Assembly (NCBI RefSeq): GCF_001428255.1
Contig: NZ_LMRW01000008.1
Span: 27,692-91,691 of the forward strand
Reading direction: 5' to 3'
DNA from: Agromyces sp. Soil535
GTDB taxonomy: Bacteria > Actinomycetota > Actinomycetes > Actinomycetales > Microbacteriaceae
Length of the DNA stretch: 64,000 nt
The position numbers and the translations under genes are program-made. Positions 8,820 through 15,914 of the stretch are shown here, piece by piece. Below the pieces are notes generated by a model. That model was not told the origin of the DNA. It worked only from the letters and a program-made list of their open reading frames with translations, and searched no databases. The stretch's first letter is position 1. Every line of letters starts with the position of its first letter.

Positions 8820-9667
8820 TTCAGTCCCGTCGTCGCGATGCTCTCGATGAACCGGCGCTGTACGAGAAGGAAGGCGATCACGAGCGGAAGCACCGCGATG
8901 AGGGAGCCCGCCATCATCACGCCGTAGGGGATGATGCCGCCGGGGCCGGTCAGCAGCGTGAGCCCCGACGTGATCGTCCCCATCTCGCTCTCCGTCGTGA
9001 ACACGAGCGGCCAGAGGAGGTCGTTCCAGTTGTTGACGAACGTGAAGATCGCCAGCGTCAGAAGGGCTGGAACCGCGTTCGGCAGCACGATACTGCGGAA
9101 GATCCTGAACTCGGACGCACCGTCGATGCGGGCCGCCGAGTCGATGTCCCGGGGTAGGGCGAGGAAGAACTGACGGAGGAAGAAGATGCCGAAGGCATCC
9201 GCTGCCCGAGGCGCGATGAGTCCGGCGTAGGTGTTGACCCAGTCGAGCTGGCTCACGAGCTGGTACACGGGGATCAGGGTCGCCTGGAATGGAATCATGA
9301 GGCTCGCGATGATCGCGACGAGGAGCACCCGCTGCCCCGTGAAATCCATGCGGGCAAGCGCGTAGGCGGCCAGCGAGTCGAACACGAGTGCGAATAGCGT
9401 GACGCCCCCCGCGAAGATGAAGCTGTTGAGCACGAGTCTTGCGAACGGCAGTTCCTGCATTATCCGAGCGAGGTTGTCGAGCGTCCACTCCGTCGGAAGC
9501 AGGGTGGGCGGATAGGCATTCACTTCGGCGACGGGCTTGAACGCGGTGAAGACGATGATCGCGATCGGGAGCAGCACGAACGCGGTGGTGAAGACGAGCG
9601 CCAGCGTCGCGAGCACCGTACTCGGACGTAGACCGGAGCGACGGCGAATGGCGGTGGCGGTGGTCAC
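8816..9667 (-). CDS. Carbohydrate ABC transporter permease, MalG type (CUT1)
   Basis: Inner-membrane subunit of a CUT1 oligosaccharide importer, 283 residues with about six hydrophobic segments. The cytoplasmic EAA loop that docks the ATPase is visible as SAARIDGASEFRIFRSIVLP. Its start overlaps the MalF-type permease stop by four bases (ATGA), and its own stop overlaps the GH1 start, so three genes are translationally chained. The ATPase is not encoded here. In actinobacteria a shared MsiK-like ATPase commonly serves such systems, so that is the likely partner. Confidence 0.92.
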   Translation of the reverse strand: MTTATAIRRRSGLRPSTVLATLALVFTTAFVLLPIAIIVFTAFKPVAEVNAYPPTLLPTEWTLDNLARIMQELPFARLVLNSFIFAGGVTLFALVFDSLAAYALARMDFTGQRVLLVAIIASLMIPFQATLIPVYQLVSQLDWVNTYAGLIAPRAADAFGIFFLRQFFLALPRDIDSAARIDGASEFRIFRSIVLPNAVPALLTLAIFTFVNNWNDLLWPLVFTTESEMGTITSGLTLLTGPGGIIPYGVMMAGSLIAVLPLVIAFLLVQRRFIESIATTGLK

Positions 9668-10611
9668 GACAGGTCCTTCTCACGGCGGCCAAAGAATACG
9701 AACTGCGCGGCGCTGAGCAGGAGCGTGGCGATCAGCAGGACATACGAGAGTGCGGAGGCGAAGCCGAGCTCGAGCTTTCGGAAGCCTGACTCGTAGATCT
9801 CCATCACCACGGTCTGGGTGCTCCCGTACGGACCGCCACCCGTCATGACGTAGATCTGGTCGAATGCCTGGAGCGCCGCGATCATCGCGAAGATGACCAC
9901 GAACGCGAACGTGTTCGACAGGAGAGGTACCGTTACGTTCCGGAATCGCGACCACGGCCCCGCGCCATCTACTCGCGCGGCTTCGTAGAGCGACGCGGGG
10001 ATGTCCTGAAGACCGGCGAGGAAGATGACGAAGTAGAACCCGAAGTTCTTCCAGACCGCCACGAGCGCGACCATGGGCATGGCGAGCACGGGGTCTTGGA
10101 GGACGTTGCCGATGCGCACCCCGAGCCCGTTCAGCCAGTAGTTCAGCAGACCGATCTGCGGGTCGATGAGATAGCTCCACGCGAAGGCGCCGACGGCGAG
10201 GGAGACGATGAACGGGAGGAAGAGCGCCGTGCGGAAGAACGAGCGGAAGGGCAGGTGCGGATTGTTGAGGAGCAGCGCGAGCCCGAGGGCGACGAGGACC
10301 GCCGTCGGCGTGAAGAGTACCGTGTACCAGACCGTGTTCACCACGGCATTGAGGATGTCGGGCTGCGTGAAGACCTCGACGTAATTGCCGAAGCCCACGA
10401 ATTCCTCTTTCCCGAAACCGCTTGCATCAGTGAACGAGAGCCGCAGGGCCGACAGCGCCGGCCATGCCACGAACGCAGCCAGGATGATGAGCGCGGGGGC
10501 GAGGAAGGCGAGGGCCGTGATGCTGCGCTGCCGGGAAGCCGGCGCCACTCGGCGTCCGCCGAGAGGTGCCGCCGGCCGATAGCGGCGGACGATGTGGTTC
10601 TGGGTGCTCAT
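9664..10611 (-). CDS. Sugar ABC transporter permease, MalF type (CUT1)
   Basis: First membrane subunit of the arabino-oligosaccharide-type importer, 315 residues with six predicted membrane segments. The EAA motif is ASLYEAARVDGAGPWSRF. The ATG at 10611 (MSTQNHIVRR) is chosen because the in-frame upstream extension is Arg/Pro-rich, unlike any permease N-terminus, and would run into the hairpin at 10633-10660. That 12-bp hairpin lies between the binding-protein stop and this start and should lower expression of the permeases relative to the binding protein. Confidence 0.91.
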   Translation of the reverse strand: MSTQNHIVRRYRPAAPLGGRRVAPASRQRSITALAFLAPALIILAAFVAWPALSALRLSFTDASGFGKEEFVGFGNYVEVFTQPDILNAVVNTVWYTVLFTPTAVLVALGLALLLNNPHLPFRSFFRTALFLPFIVSLAVGAFAWSYLIDPQIGLLNYWLNGLGVRIGNVLQDPVLAMPMVALVAVWKNFGFYFVIFLAGLQDIPASLYEAARVDGAGPWSRFRNVTVPLLSNTFAFVVIFAMIAALQAFDQIYVMTGGGPYGSTQTVVMEIYESGFRKLELGFASALSYVLLIATLLLSAAQFVFFGRREKDLS

Positions 10612-10632
10612 GGCTCCATGATCTCTGCAGGA

Positions 10633-10660
10633 GAGGGGGCGCCCCGAAGGGCGCCCCCTC
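10633..10660 (-). terminator. Intercistronic hairpin after the binding-protein gene
   Basis: Perfect 12-bp stem GAGGGGGCGCCC/GGGCGCCCCCTC closed by a CGAA tetraloop. It lies between the binding-protein stop (10678) and the MalF permease start (10611). No long U-tract follows on the minus strand, so partial termination or protection of the upstream mRNA 3' end is more likely than full termination. Confidence 0.75.
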
Positions 10661-10677
10661 GGTCGATGCACGCCGGG

Positions 10678-11949
10678 TCAGTCGTCCAGTGCGGTCTGGA
10701 TCGCGGTCTGCGCCTCGGCCAGCAATGCCTCGATGTCGCCGCCGGCGATGACCTTCTGCGTGAGTTCGTCGACTGCGGTGAGCACGTCGACGCTGTTCAC
10801 GACGCCGGGAAGCAGCGGGCGGCCGAGCTCAGCCTGCTCGGTCAGCGCGGCGACCGTGGCGTTCTCGGAGACGGCATCCGCCGGGATGTCCGTACGCAGA
10901 GGCGGCCAGCCGGAGCCGAGAGACCATGCCACCGAGTTCTCGTCGTTGAGGAAGTAGGCGAAGAACTGTTCCGCCGCCTCCTGCTTCGCAACGTCATCCT
11001 GTGCGGTGATCGCCATCGAGACGCCGATCGCCGATGCGGCCTGCGCTTCCGGACCGGCCGGAATGGGTGCGATGCCGTAATCGATGCCGTTGTCCCCCGC
11101 GATGAACACCATCCAGGGGCCACCCACGGTCATGGCTGCCTTCCCGCTGCTGAACACCTCATCGGCGCCGATTCCATCAACGCCAGTCGGCGAGATCTTG
11201 TCGTCGACGATCGCCGAACGCCAGAATTCGAGCGTCTCGGCATTCTCGGGCGAGTCGATCACGGCGGTGTCCCCACCTTCGACGATGTCGCCGTCGTTGC
11301 CGTAGAACAAGGACGGCCAAAGACCGTTCGCGACGGTCGCATGGTCGGGCAGCACAACACCATACTGCTCGGGCGTCCCATCGCCGTTGCCGTCGACGGT
11401 CAGCGACTTGGCGGTCGTAACCCACTCATCCCAGGTCGCGGGCGGTTCACTGATGCCTGCGGCTTCGAACAGTGCCTTGTTGTAGTACACGGCGAGGGGT
11501 ACGAAGCCCGTCGGTACGCCGTAGCGGGACCCCTCCACGGTCTCCATCTCCACAGCTCCAGGGTTGAGGTTCGCCGTGTTCGAATCGGGGTCCGCGTAGA
11601 AATCGTCAAGGGACGCGAACGCGCCGCGGGCCGCGTAGACGGGAAGACGCTCGGCGGGCATCGCCACGATGTCGGGACCATCGCCTGCGGAGAGCGCGGG
11701 AAGCAGCGTGTCGTCGATGACGGCCCAGGTCTTGATCTCGGTCGAGATCACGACCTCGTCTTGCGAGGCGTTGAATTCATCGACGATCTGCTCCAGCACG
11801 TCGCCGTCGGCCTCCGTATAGCCATGCCAGAAGGTCAGCTCGGTAGGGCCGTCGCTCGCGTCGTCGGACTCGCCGCCGACCGAACAGCCGGCGAGCGCAA
11901 GGGCGGCGGCAGCGGCGCCGGCGCCCAGAAGGAATCGGGTGCGGAACAT
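10678..11949 (-). CDS. Extracellular sugar-binding lipoprotein (family 1 solute-binding protein)
   Basis: Ligand-binding component of the CUT1 importer whose permeases follow. The 423-residue protein has a Met-Phe-Arg-Thr-Arg start, a hydrophobic stretch and the lipobox LALAGCSVGG (Cys near residue 22), so it is a membrane-anchored lipoprotein. ELTFWHGYTEADG and the later GGPWMVFIAGDNG segment are typical of family 1 binding proteins. It is the first gene of the minus-strand operon and is preceded by a sigma-70-like promoter flanked by two LacI-type operators. The downstream GH51 and GH43 genes suggest arabino-oligosaccharides as ligand, and GH1 suggests a mixed-linkage glycoside. The ligand is inferred only from this context. 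Confidence 0.92.
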   Translation of the reverse strand: MFRTRFLLGAGAAAAALALAGCSVGGESDDASDGPTELTFWHGYTEADGDVLEQIVDEFNASQDEVVISTEIKTWAVIDDTLLPALSAGDGPDIVAMPAERLPVYAARGAFASLDDFYADPDSNTANLNPGAVEMETVEGSRYGVPTGFVPLAVYYNKALFEAAGISEPPATWDEWVTTAKSLTVDGNGDGTPEQYGVVLPDHATVANGLWPSLFYGNDGDIVEGGDTAVIDSPENAETLEFWRSAIVDDKISPTGVDGIGADEVFSSGKAAMTVGGPWMVFIAGDNGIDYGIAPIPAGPEAQAASAIGVSMAITAQDDVAKQEAAEQFFAYFLNDENSVAWSLGSGWPPLRTDIPADAVSENATVAALTEQAELGRPLLPGVVNSVDVLTAVDELTQKVIAGGDIEALLAEAQTAIQTALDD

Positions 11950-12020
11950 TGGTGTGGGTTCTCTCTCTGATGCGGGACTGCTCTGTCTGCACTTGGTGTC
12001 GCACGATGGGAGCTTGCGGT

Positions 12021-12034
12021 TTACAACGTTGTAA
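12021..12034. promoter_or_regulatory. LacI-1 operator O1 (perfect 14-bp palindrome)
   Basis: TTACAACGTTGTAA, a perfect palindrome with the central CG typical of LacI-family sites. It lies just downstream of the -10 element of the promoter read toward the binding-protein gene, 72 bases before that start codon, so occupancy would block initiation. The same TACAACGTTGTA core occurs upstream of lacI-1 at 13223-13234. Confidence 0.85.
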
Positions 12035-12041
12035 CACCACC

Positions 12042-12070
12042 ATCCTCCACAGCGGATGTCGCCCTGTCAA
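12042..12070 (-). promoter_or_regulatory. Promoter of the arabino-oligosaccharide operon
   Basis: Minus strand: a perfect TTGACA -35 box (12070-12065), a 17-base spacer, then GAGGAT (12047-12042) as a weak -10. Initiation would fall at about 12035, next to operator O1. The second operator sits immediately upstream of the -35. A strong -35 with a poor -10 suits a tightly repressed inducible promoter. Confidence 0.6.
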
Positions 12071-12076
12071 GCGATT

Positions 12077-12092
12077 TCTATATCGTTGTAGA
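12077..12092. promoter_or_regulatory. LacI-1 operator O2 (imperfect)
   Basis: TCTATATCGTTGTAGA keeps one good half (GTTGTAGA) of the TACAACGTTGTA operator and departs at two positions in the other half. It lies just upstream of the -35 box, about 57 bases (five helical turns) from O1 centre to centre. That spacing would allow repression by looping. Confidence 0.6.
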
Positions 12093-12158
12093 ACCAGACC
12101 GACATCCTGCCCCCCGCCGTACCACGGCCAACATCAAATGGCCGAGTCGACGACGGCG

Positions 12159-13190
12159 TTACAGTGTCCCGCTCCTGATTGGAGGCGGCGCCGACTCGCG
12201 TTCGATGATCGAGAACTCGGCCAAGAGCTGTCGCGCCGGCCCGGCGGCATCGCCGCGTTCGATTCGATCGAGGAGCGTCTGCACGGCGGTGCGTGCGATC
12301 CACGGCTGACCCGGGTCCACCGTCGTGAGCGAAGGAATCGAGTACTGCGCCTCGTCCAGGTCGTCGTAGCCGACGACCGCCACATCGTCCGGAACCCGCC
12401 GGCCCGACTCCTGCAGGGCGCGCATGGCGCCCAGGGCGAGCGTGTCGTTAAGGCCGAAGACCGCGTCGAATTCCACGCCGCGGTCGAGCAGCTCGCGCAT
12501 GCACGTCGCGCCGTTCGCGCGATGCCACAGGGTCGTGTAACCGATGATCGATTCGTCGAACGGCAGACTGTGTACTTCGAGAGCCTGACGATACCCACTG
12601 AGGCGGAGGCCTGCCGAGCCGATCACCTCGCCCTCGTGTGCGCCGATGACCGCGATCCGTTGCCGACCCGAACCGATGAGGTACTCGGTCGCCGCCCGTG
12701 CGGCCTCGACGTTGCGCATCGTCACGTGATCGCACGGCCCACCGAAGATGCGTTCGCCGAGAAGCACGAGGGGGTAGGGCACGTCGAGCGCTTCAACGTC
12801 TTCCTGACCCATCCCGAGCGCGCTGAAGATCAAGCCGTCGGTCATCTTCAGCCGCGGGCTGCGCAGGAGGTCGAGCTCGCGATCGCGGTCGCCGCCGGTC
12901 TGCTCCACGAGCACGACGACGCCGGCCTCCTCGGCCGCCTCGATGACGGATGCCGCGAGCTCGGCGAAGTAACTCAGCCCGAGGTCGGGCACCGCGAGTG
13001 CGATCGCACCGGTGCGCCCCGAACGCAGGCTCCGAGCGGTGAGGTTCGGAATGTACCCGAGCTCGGCGATGGCCTGCTCGACGCGCTCGCGGGTGGCCGG
13101 GCGGATGTGCGGGTAGTCGTGGATGACGTTCGACACCGTCTTGATGGACACGCCGGCGAGTTTCGCGACATCGTGCAGCGTCGACGCCAT
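12159..13190 (-). CDS. LacI family transcriptional regulator (LacI-1)
   Basis: Sugar-responsive repressor of 343 residues. An N-terminal LacI helix-turn-helix is visible (STLHDVAKLAGVSIKTVSNV), followed by the periplasmic-binding-protein-like sensor domain (GRTGAIALAVPDLGLSYFAEL). The C-terminal VVGYDDLDEAQYSIPSLTTV strand is normal for the family. The start follows GAGGAGG by 8 bases. TACAACGTTGTA palindromes lie upstream of this gene (13223-13234) and upstream of the adjacent binding-protein operon (12021-12034, plus an imperfect site at 12077-12092). It therefore most likely represses both itself and the transporter/GH1/GH51/GH43 operon. The inducer is probably an arabino-oligosaccharide or arabinose, judging from the regulated genes only. 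Confidence 0.93.
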   Translation of the reverse strand: MASTLHDVAKLAGVSIKTVSNVIHDYPHIRPATRERVEQAIAELGYIPNLTARSLRSGRTGAIALAVPDLGLSYFAELAASVIEAAEEAGVVVLVEQTGGDRDRELDLLRSPRLKMTDGLIFSALGMGQEDVEALDVPYPLVLLGERIFGGPCDHVTMRNVEAARAATEYLIGSGRQRIAVIGAHEGEVIGSAGLRLSGYRQALEVHSLPFDESIIGYTTLWHRANGATCMRELLDRGVEFDAVFGLNDTLALGAMRALQESGRRVPDDVAVVGYDDLDEAQYSIPSLTTVDPGQPWIARTAVQTLLDRIERGDAAGPARQLLAEFSIIERESAPPPIRSGTL

Positions 13191-13222
13191 GTATGAGCCT
13201 CCTCAGCCGTTCGGCGCGAGTC

Positions 13223-13234
13223 TACAACGTTGTA
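13223..13234. promoter_or_regulatory. LacI-1 autoregulatory operator
   Basis: TACAACGTTGTA, a perfect 12-bp palindrome centred 38 bases upstream of the lacI-1 start codon. It is identical to the core of O1 at 12021-12034, so the repressor probably controls its own transcription. Confidence 0.8.
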
Positions 13235-13265
13235 CTCGGCGTACCGCGGATCGGCGGCGGGTGAT

Positions 13266-14018
13266 TCAGTCCTTCGCGTCCCGCTCGCTCGCCGGCGGCG
13301 TGACGTGCGCCTGTGCGCGGGCGGCGTTCCGCGCCGAGACGCGCGCGATCCACGCGAGCCGCTCGCGCTCGAGGGGTGCGGCGAACAACGACCACAGCAC
13401 GAGCGCGACGCCCGCTCCAACCAGGAGGCCGCCGATCGTGTCGGAGAGCCAGTGCGCACCCAGGTAGGTGCGACTGACGGCCATGAGCACCGTGTAGACG
13501 CCGCCGAGCACCCACACCCACACCGCCGGCACGATGACGCCCAACGCGACCGCGATCGTGGCCGCGTTCGCGACATGCCCCGACGGGAATGAACCGGTGT
13601 CGGAGGTGACCATGATGTCCTCGGGCCGAGCGCGCCCGAACACGTTCTTCAGGATCTGCACGACCAGGGCGCTCGCGGCCGACGCCACGATGAAGTACAG
13701 CGCACCCCACGGTCGTCTCGCGATGAGCAGCACGACCGCGGCCACAACGGGCACCAGGAACACGCCCACGACTCCGCCGCCGAGTGCGTTCATGAAGTAC
13801 GCGAACACGTCGCCGACAGGACCGCGCAGCGCCACGAGATCCGCCGCCCATTCCTCGTCGAACGCGAACGGCAGGCCGCCCGAGCGGGCCATGATGACGA
13901 CGCCGAGCAGGGCCGCGGCGACGACCGCGACCACGCCGCTCACGAACGGCACCCGGCGGCCGAGCCGCTGCGCCCGCGCCTCCCGCTGCGCGGGCCGCAG
14001 GTCGTCGGTGTCCGTCAT
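13266..14018 (-). CDS. PAP2 family phosphatase, integral membrane
   Basis: Membrane phosphatase of the type-2 phosphatidic acid phosphatase superfamily, acting on lipid phosphates or undecaprenyl diphosphate at the outer face of the membrane. The 250 residues contain about six hydrophobic segments and the three catalytic motifs: KNVFGRARP (KX6RP), PSGH in GSFPSGHVANAA, and SRTYLGAHWLSD (SRX5HX3D). The C-terminus is charged and cytoplasmic. The gene sits alone on the minus strand between lacI-1 and the efflux gene, with no obvious operon partner. The substrate cannot be decided from sequence. Confidence 0.88.
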   Translation of the reverse strand: MTDTDDLRPAQREARAQRLGRRVPFVSGVVAVVAAALLGVVIMARSGGLPFAFDEEWAADLVALRGPVGDVFAYFMNALGGGVVGVFLVPVVAAVVLLIARRPWGALYFIVASAASALVVQILKNVFGRARPEDIMVTSDTGSFPSGHVANAATIAVALGVIVPAVWVWVLGGVYTVLMAVSRTYLGAHWLSDTIGGLLVGAGVALVLWSLFAAPLERERLAWIARVSARNAARAQAHVTPPASERDAKD

Positions 14019-14048
14019 CCCACCACGCTAGCCGCGAGCACGCGATGC

Positions 14049-14080
14049 CGGATGCCGCGGCGCCCGCCTCGCGGCATCCG
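14049..14080 (-). terminator. GC-rich hairpin after the MFS gene
   Basis: An 11-bp perfect stem CGGATGCCGCG/CGCGGCATCCG with a 10-base loop lies 21 bases past the efflux-gene stop (14101). It is built from the genome's favoured CGGATGCC octamer, like the hairpins at 29770 and 63758. No U-tract is present. Confidence 0.6.
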
Positions 14081-14100
14081 CCCTCGGCATCCGCGCGCCG

Positions 14101-15375
14101 TCAGTCGCTGAGCGGAGGCACCGTCTTCGGCCGCACGAGCGCCCACAGGGCGGCGATCGCCACGACCGCCGCGAGGGTCATCACGAACGCCATGGGCACG
14201 GCGCTGCCGACGCCCATGAGGCCGATGAGCGGCGAGATCAGGCCCGCGAGACCGAAGTTCAGCGCGCCGAGCAGCGACGCGGCGGTGCCCGCCTCTGCGC
14301 CGTGATGGGCGAGGGCGAGCACCTGCACCGCGGGGAACGAGAAGCCGCAGGCGAGGATGTAGATCCAGAGCGGGATCGCCGTGCCCCAGAAGCCAGCACC
14401 CGAGTTGTCGAGCACCATGATGGCGATCGCCATCGAGAGGTGCACGACGGTGGTGATCGCGAGGATCCACTGGGGTTGCACCGCCCCGCGCATCAGGCGC
14501 GAGCTCGTTTGCACACCGATGATGATGCCGACGGAGTTGACCGCGAACAGGAGGCCGTACTCCTGGGCGCTGAACGCGTAGATCTCCTGGAAGAGGAACG
14601 ACGACGTCGACAGGTACCCGAAGAGGCCGGTGAACGTCATGCCGCCGATGAGCACGGCGCCCAGGTACACGCGGTCGCGGAAGAGCGCGGCGTACCGGTC
14701 GCGCAGGGTCGAGTGACCGGCGAGGTGGCGGCGCGACTGGGGCAGCGTCTCGACGATGAAGAATGCGACGGCCGTGACGACGACGGCCCCGTAGATCGCG
14801 AGCACCACGAAGATGCCGCGCCAGTCCATGACGGCGAGCAGCTGCGAGCCGATGACCGGGGCGAGCACCGGCGCGAGGCCGTTCACGAGCGCAAGGCGCG
14901 AGAGCATGCGCACGAGCGGCTTGCCGCCGAACAGGTCGCGCACCATCGCCATGGCGACCACGCCGCCCGCGGCCGCGCCGAAGCCCTGCAGCAGGCGGAA
15001 CACGCTGAGCCACACGATGTCGGGCGCGAACGCTGCGCCGACGGATGCCGCGATGTGCAGCGTCGTGGCGAGGATGAGCGGCAGGCGACGGCCGACCTTG
15101 TCGCTCCAGGGGCCGACGATGAGCTGGCCGAAGCCGAAGCCCACCATCGTGCCGGTGAGCGTGAGCTGCACCGCCGCGGCCGAGACGCCGAGCTCGTCCT
15201 GCAGCACGGGGAACGCGGGCAGGTACAGGTCGACCGTGAACGGGCCGAGTGCGGTGAGCGCGCCGAGCACGAGCACGTAGACGAGGCGCTGGCGGCGTGA
15301 GAGGAGGTCGCCGGGGTGCGCGGGCGCCGAGTAGTCGTCGGGCCGGATGATGGGGATGGAGGCGGTGGAGGACAT
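14101..15375 (-). CDS. Bcr/CflA family MFS drug efflux transporter
   Basis: Twelve-segment major facilitator of the DHA1 Bcr/CflA branch (bicyclomycin/chloramphenicol/sulfonamide exporters), 424 residues. Motifs seen are GPFTVDLYLPAFP at the first segment, motif A (GQLIVGPWSDKVGRR) after segment 2, and RLLQGFGAAAGGVVAMAMVRD at segment 4, all characteristic of the family. The ATG at 15375 (MSSTASIPIIRP) follows AGGA by about six bases. The frame stays open for 36 more codons upstream, but that extension is Arg-rich and overlaps a leader hairpin, so I treat it as leader. Expression is probably controlled by the TAGAAT promoter, a flanking inverted repeat and the attenuator-like hairpin described separately. 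Which drug is exported cannot be told. Confidence 0.9.
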   Translation of the reverse strand: MSSTASIPIIRPDDYSAPAHPGDLLSRRQRLVYVLVLGALTALGPFTVDLYLPAFPVLQDELGVSAAAVQLTLTGTMVGFGFGQLIVGPWSDKVGRRLPLILATTLHIAASVGAAFAPDIVWLSVFRLLQGFGAAAGGVVAMAMVRDLFGGKPLVRMLSRLALVNGLAPVLAPVIGSQLLAVMDWRGIFVVLAIYGAVVVTAVAFFIVETLPQSRRHLAGHSTLRDRYAALFRDRVYLGAVLIGGMTFTGLFGYLSTSSFLFQEIYAFSAQEYGLLFAVNSVGIIIGVQTSSRLMRGAVQPQWILAITTVVHLSMAIAIMVLDNSGAGFWGTAIPLWIYILACGFSFPAVQVLALAHHGAEAGTAASLLGALNFGLAGLISPLIGLMGVGSAVPMAFVMTLAAVVAIAALWALVRPKTVPPLSD

Positions 15376-15435
15376 GCGGATCCTGGGCGTGCTCGTGTGC
15401 GGCGGCGCACGCCCTCGGGCGCCGGGGAAACAGGA

Positions 15436-15463
15436 ACGACGGCGCCCTGCTCGGCGCCGTCGT
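15436..15463 (-). promoter_or_regulatory. Attenuator-like leader hairpin of the efflux gene
   Basis: Perfect 11-bp stem ACGACGGCGCC/GGCGCCGTCGT with a 6-base loop, about 60 bases upstream of the efflux start. On the minus strand the stem is followed by TCCTGTTTCC, a fair U-rich tract, so it resembles an intrinsic terminator. A short open frame starting MMAEIA and rich in Arg codons (RRRRAGRRR) runs straight through it, which would permit ribosome-coupled attenuation. Confidence 0.6.
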
Positions 15464-15489
15464 GAGGCGATCTCGGCCATCATGGCCTC

Positions 15490-15541
15490 GAATCGATTCG
15501 ACTGTGATCGATTCTAGCTGATGCCGCCCCGGCTCACGCAA
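15490..15541 (-). promoter_or_regulatory. Promoter and inverted-repeat operator of the efflux gene
   Basis: Minus strand: TTGCGT (15541-15536), a 19-base spacer, then TAGAAT (15516-15511), a 5/6 match to the -10 consensus. Just downstream is an inverted repeat, GAATCGAT (15490-15497) and ATCGATTC (15507-15514), separated by 9 bases. It is well placed for a dimeric repressor. No regulator gene is adjacent. Confidence 0.5.
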
Positions 15542-15619
15542 GCGGGAAGCGCATCCCCGCGCCCCTCAGACACCCGTGAGCGGGTCAGCGAGCACGCGAC
15601 GCCGCGCGACATTGGTTCG

Positions 15620-15682
15620 CGACTCACGAGTTACGGCCGCCACTCACTGCGTTGAGCGACGAAATCCCGTGACTCGACGTCG
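15620..15682. repeat. Palindromic intergenic repeat, ACTCACGAGTT family, copy 1
   Basis: Begins CGACTCACGAGTTACGGCCG and ends in a degenerate inverse (CCCGTGACTCG). It is an imperfect relative of copy 2 at 15733-15790, of similar length and the same orientation. Confidence 0.6.
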
Positions 15683-15732
15683 GCCTGCGCGCGAATGGGA
15701 GAGATGGCGCGTCCCGGCATGAGATCGATATG

Positions 15733-15790
15733 CGACTCACGAGTTCTGGCCGCTGCTCTTGGGCCCCAGCCGACCAGAACTCGTGAGTCG
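15733..15790. repeat. Palindromic intergenic repeat, ACTCACGAGTT family, copy 2
   Basis: Perfect 17-bp inverted repeat CGACTCACGAGTTCTGG (15733-15749) and CCAGAACTCGTGAGTCG (15774-15790) around a 24-base loop. It shares its first 13 bases with copy 1. It resembles REP or MITE-like non-coding elements. Confidence 0.75.
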
Positions 15791-15914
15791 AGGTAGTGCT
15801 GCATGCGATGAGGGCCGCGCATGCAGGGACGCCGCGCGCCAGCGTCAGCGCGAGGGCGCATCAGCGCGCCGGCAGGTCGTGCGAAGGCACGCCTCAGTGT
15901 GTGGGCGCCGCCCC

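Noticed and set aside
15376..15483. Translation of the efflux pump from the upstream ATG pair at 15483
   Set aside because: It would add 36 mostly Arg/Pro residues and run through the leader hairpin. The ATG at 15375 gives a normal MFS N-terminus.
15620..15790. CRISPR-like array
   Set aside because: Only two imperfect palindromic units, no regular short spacers and no cas genes.
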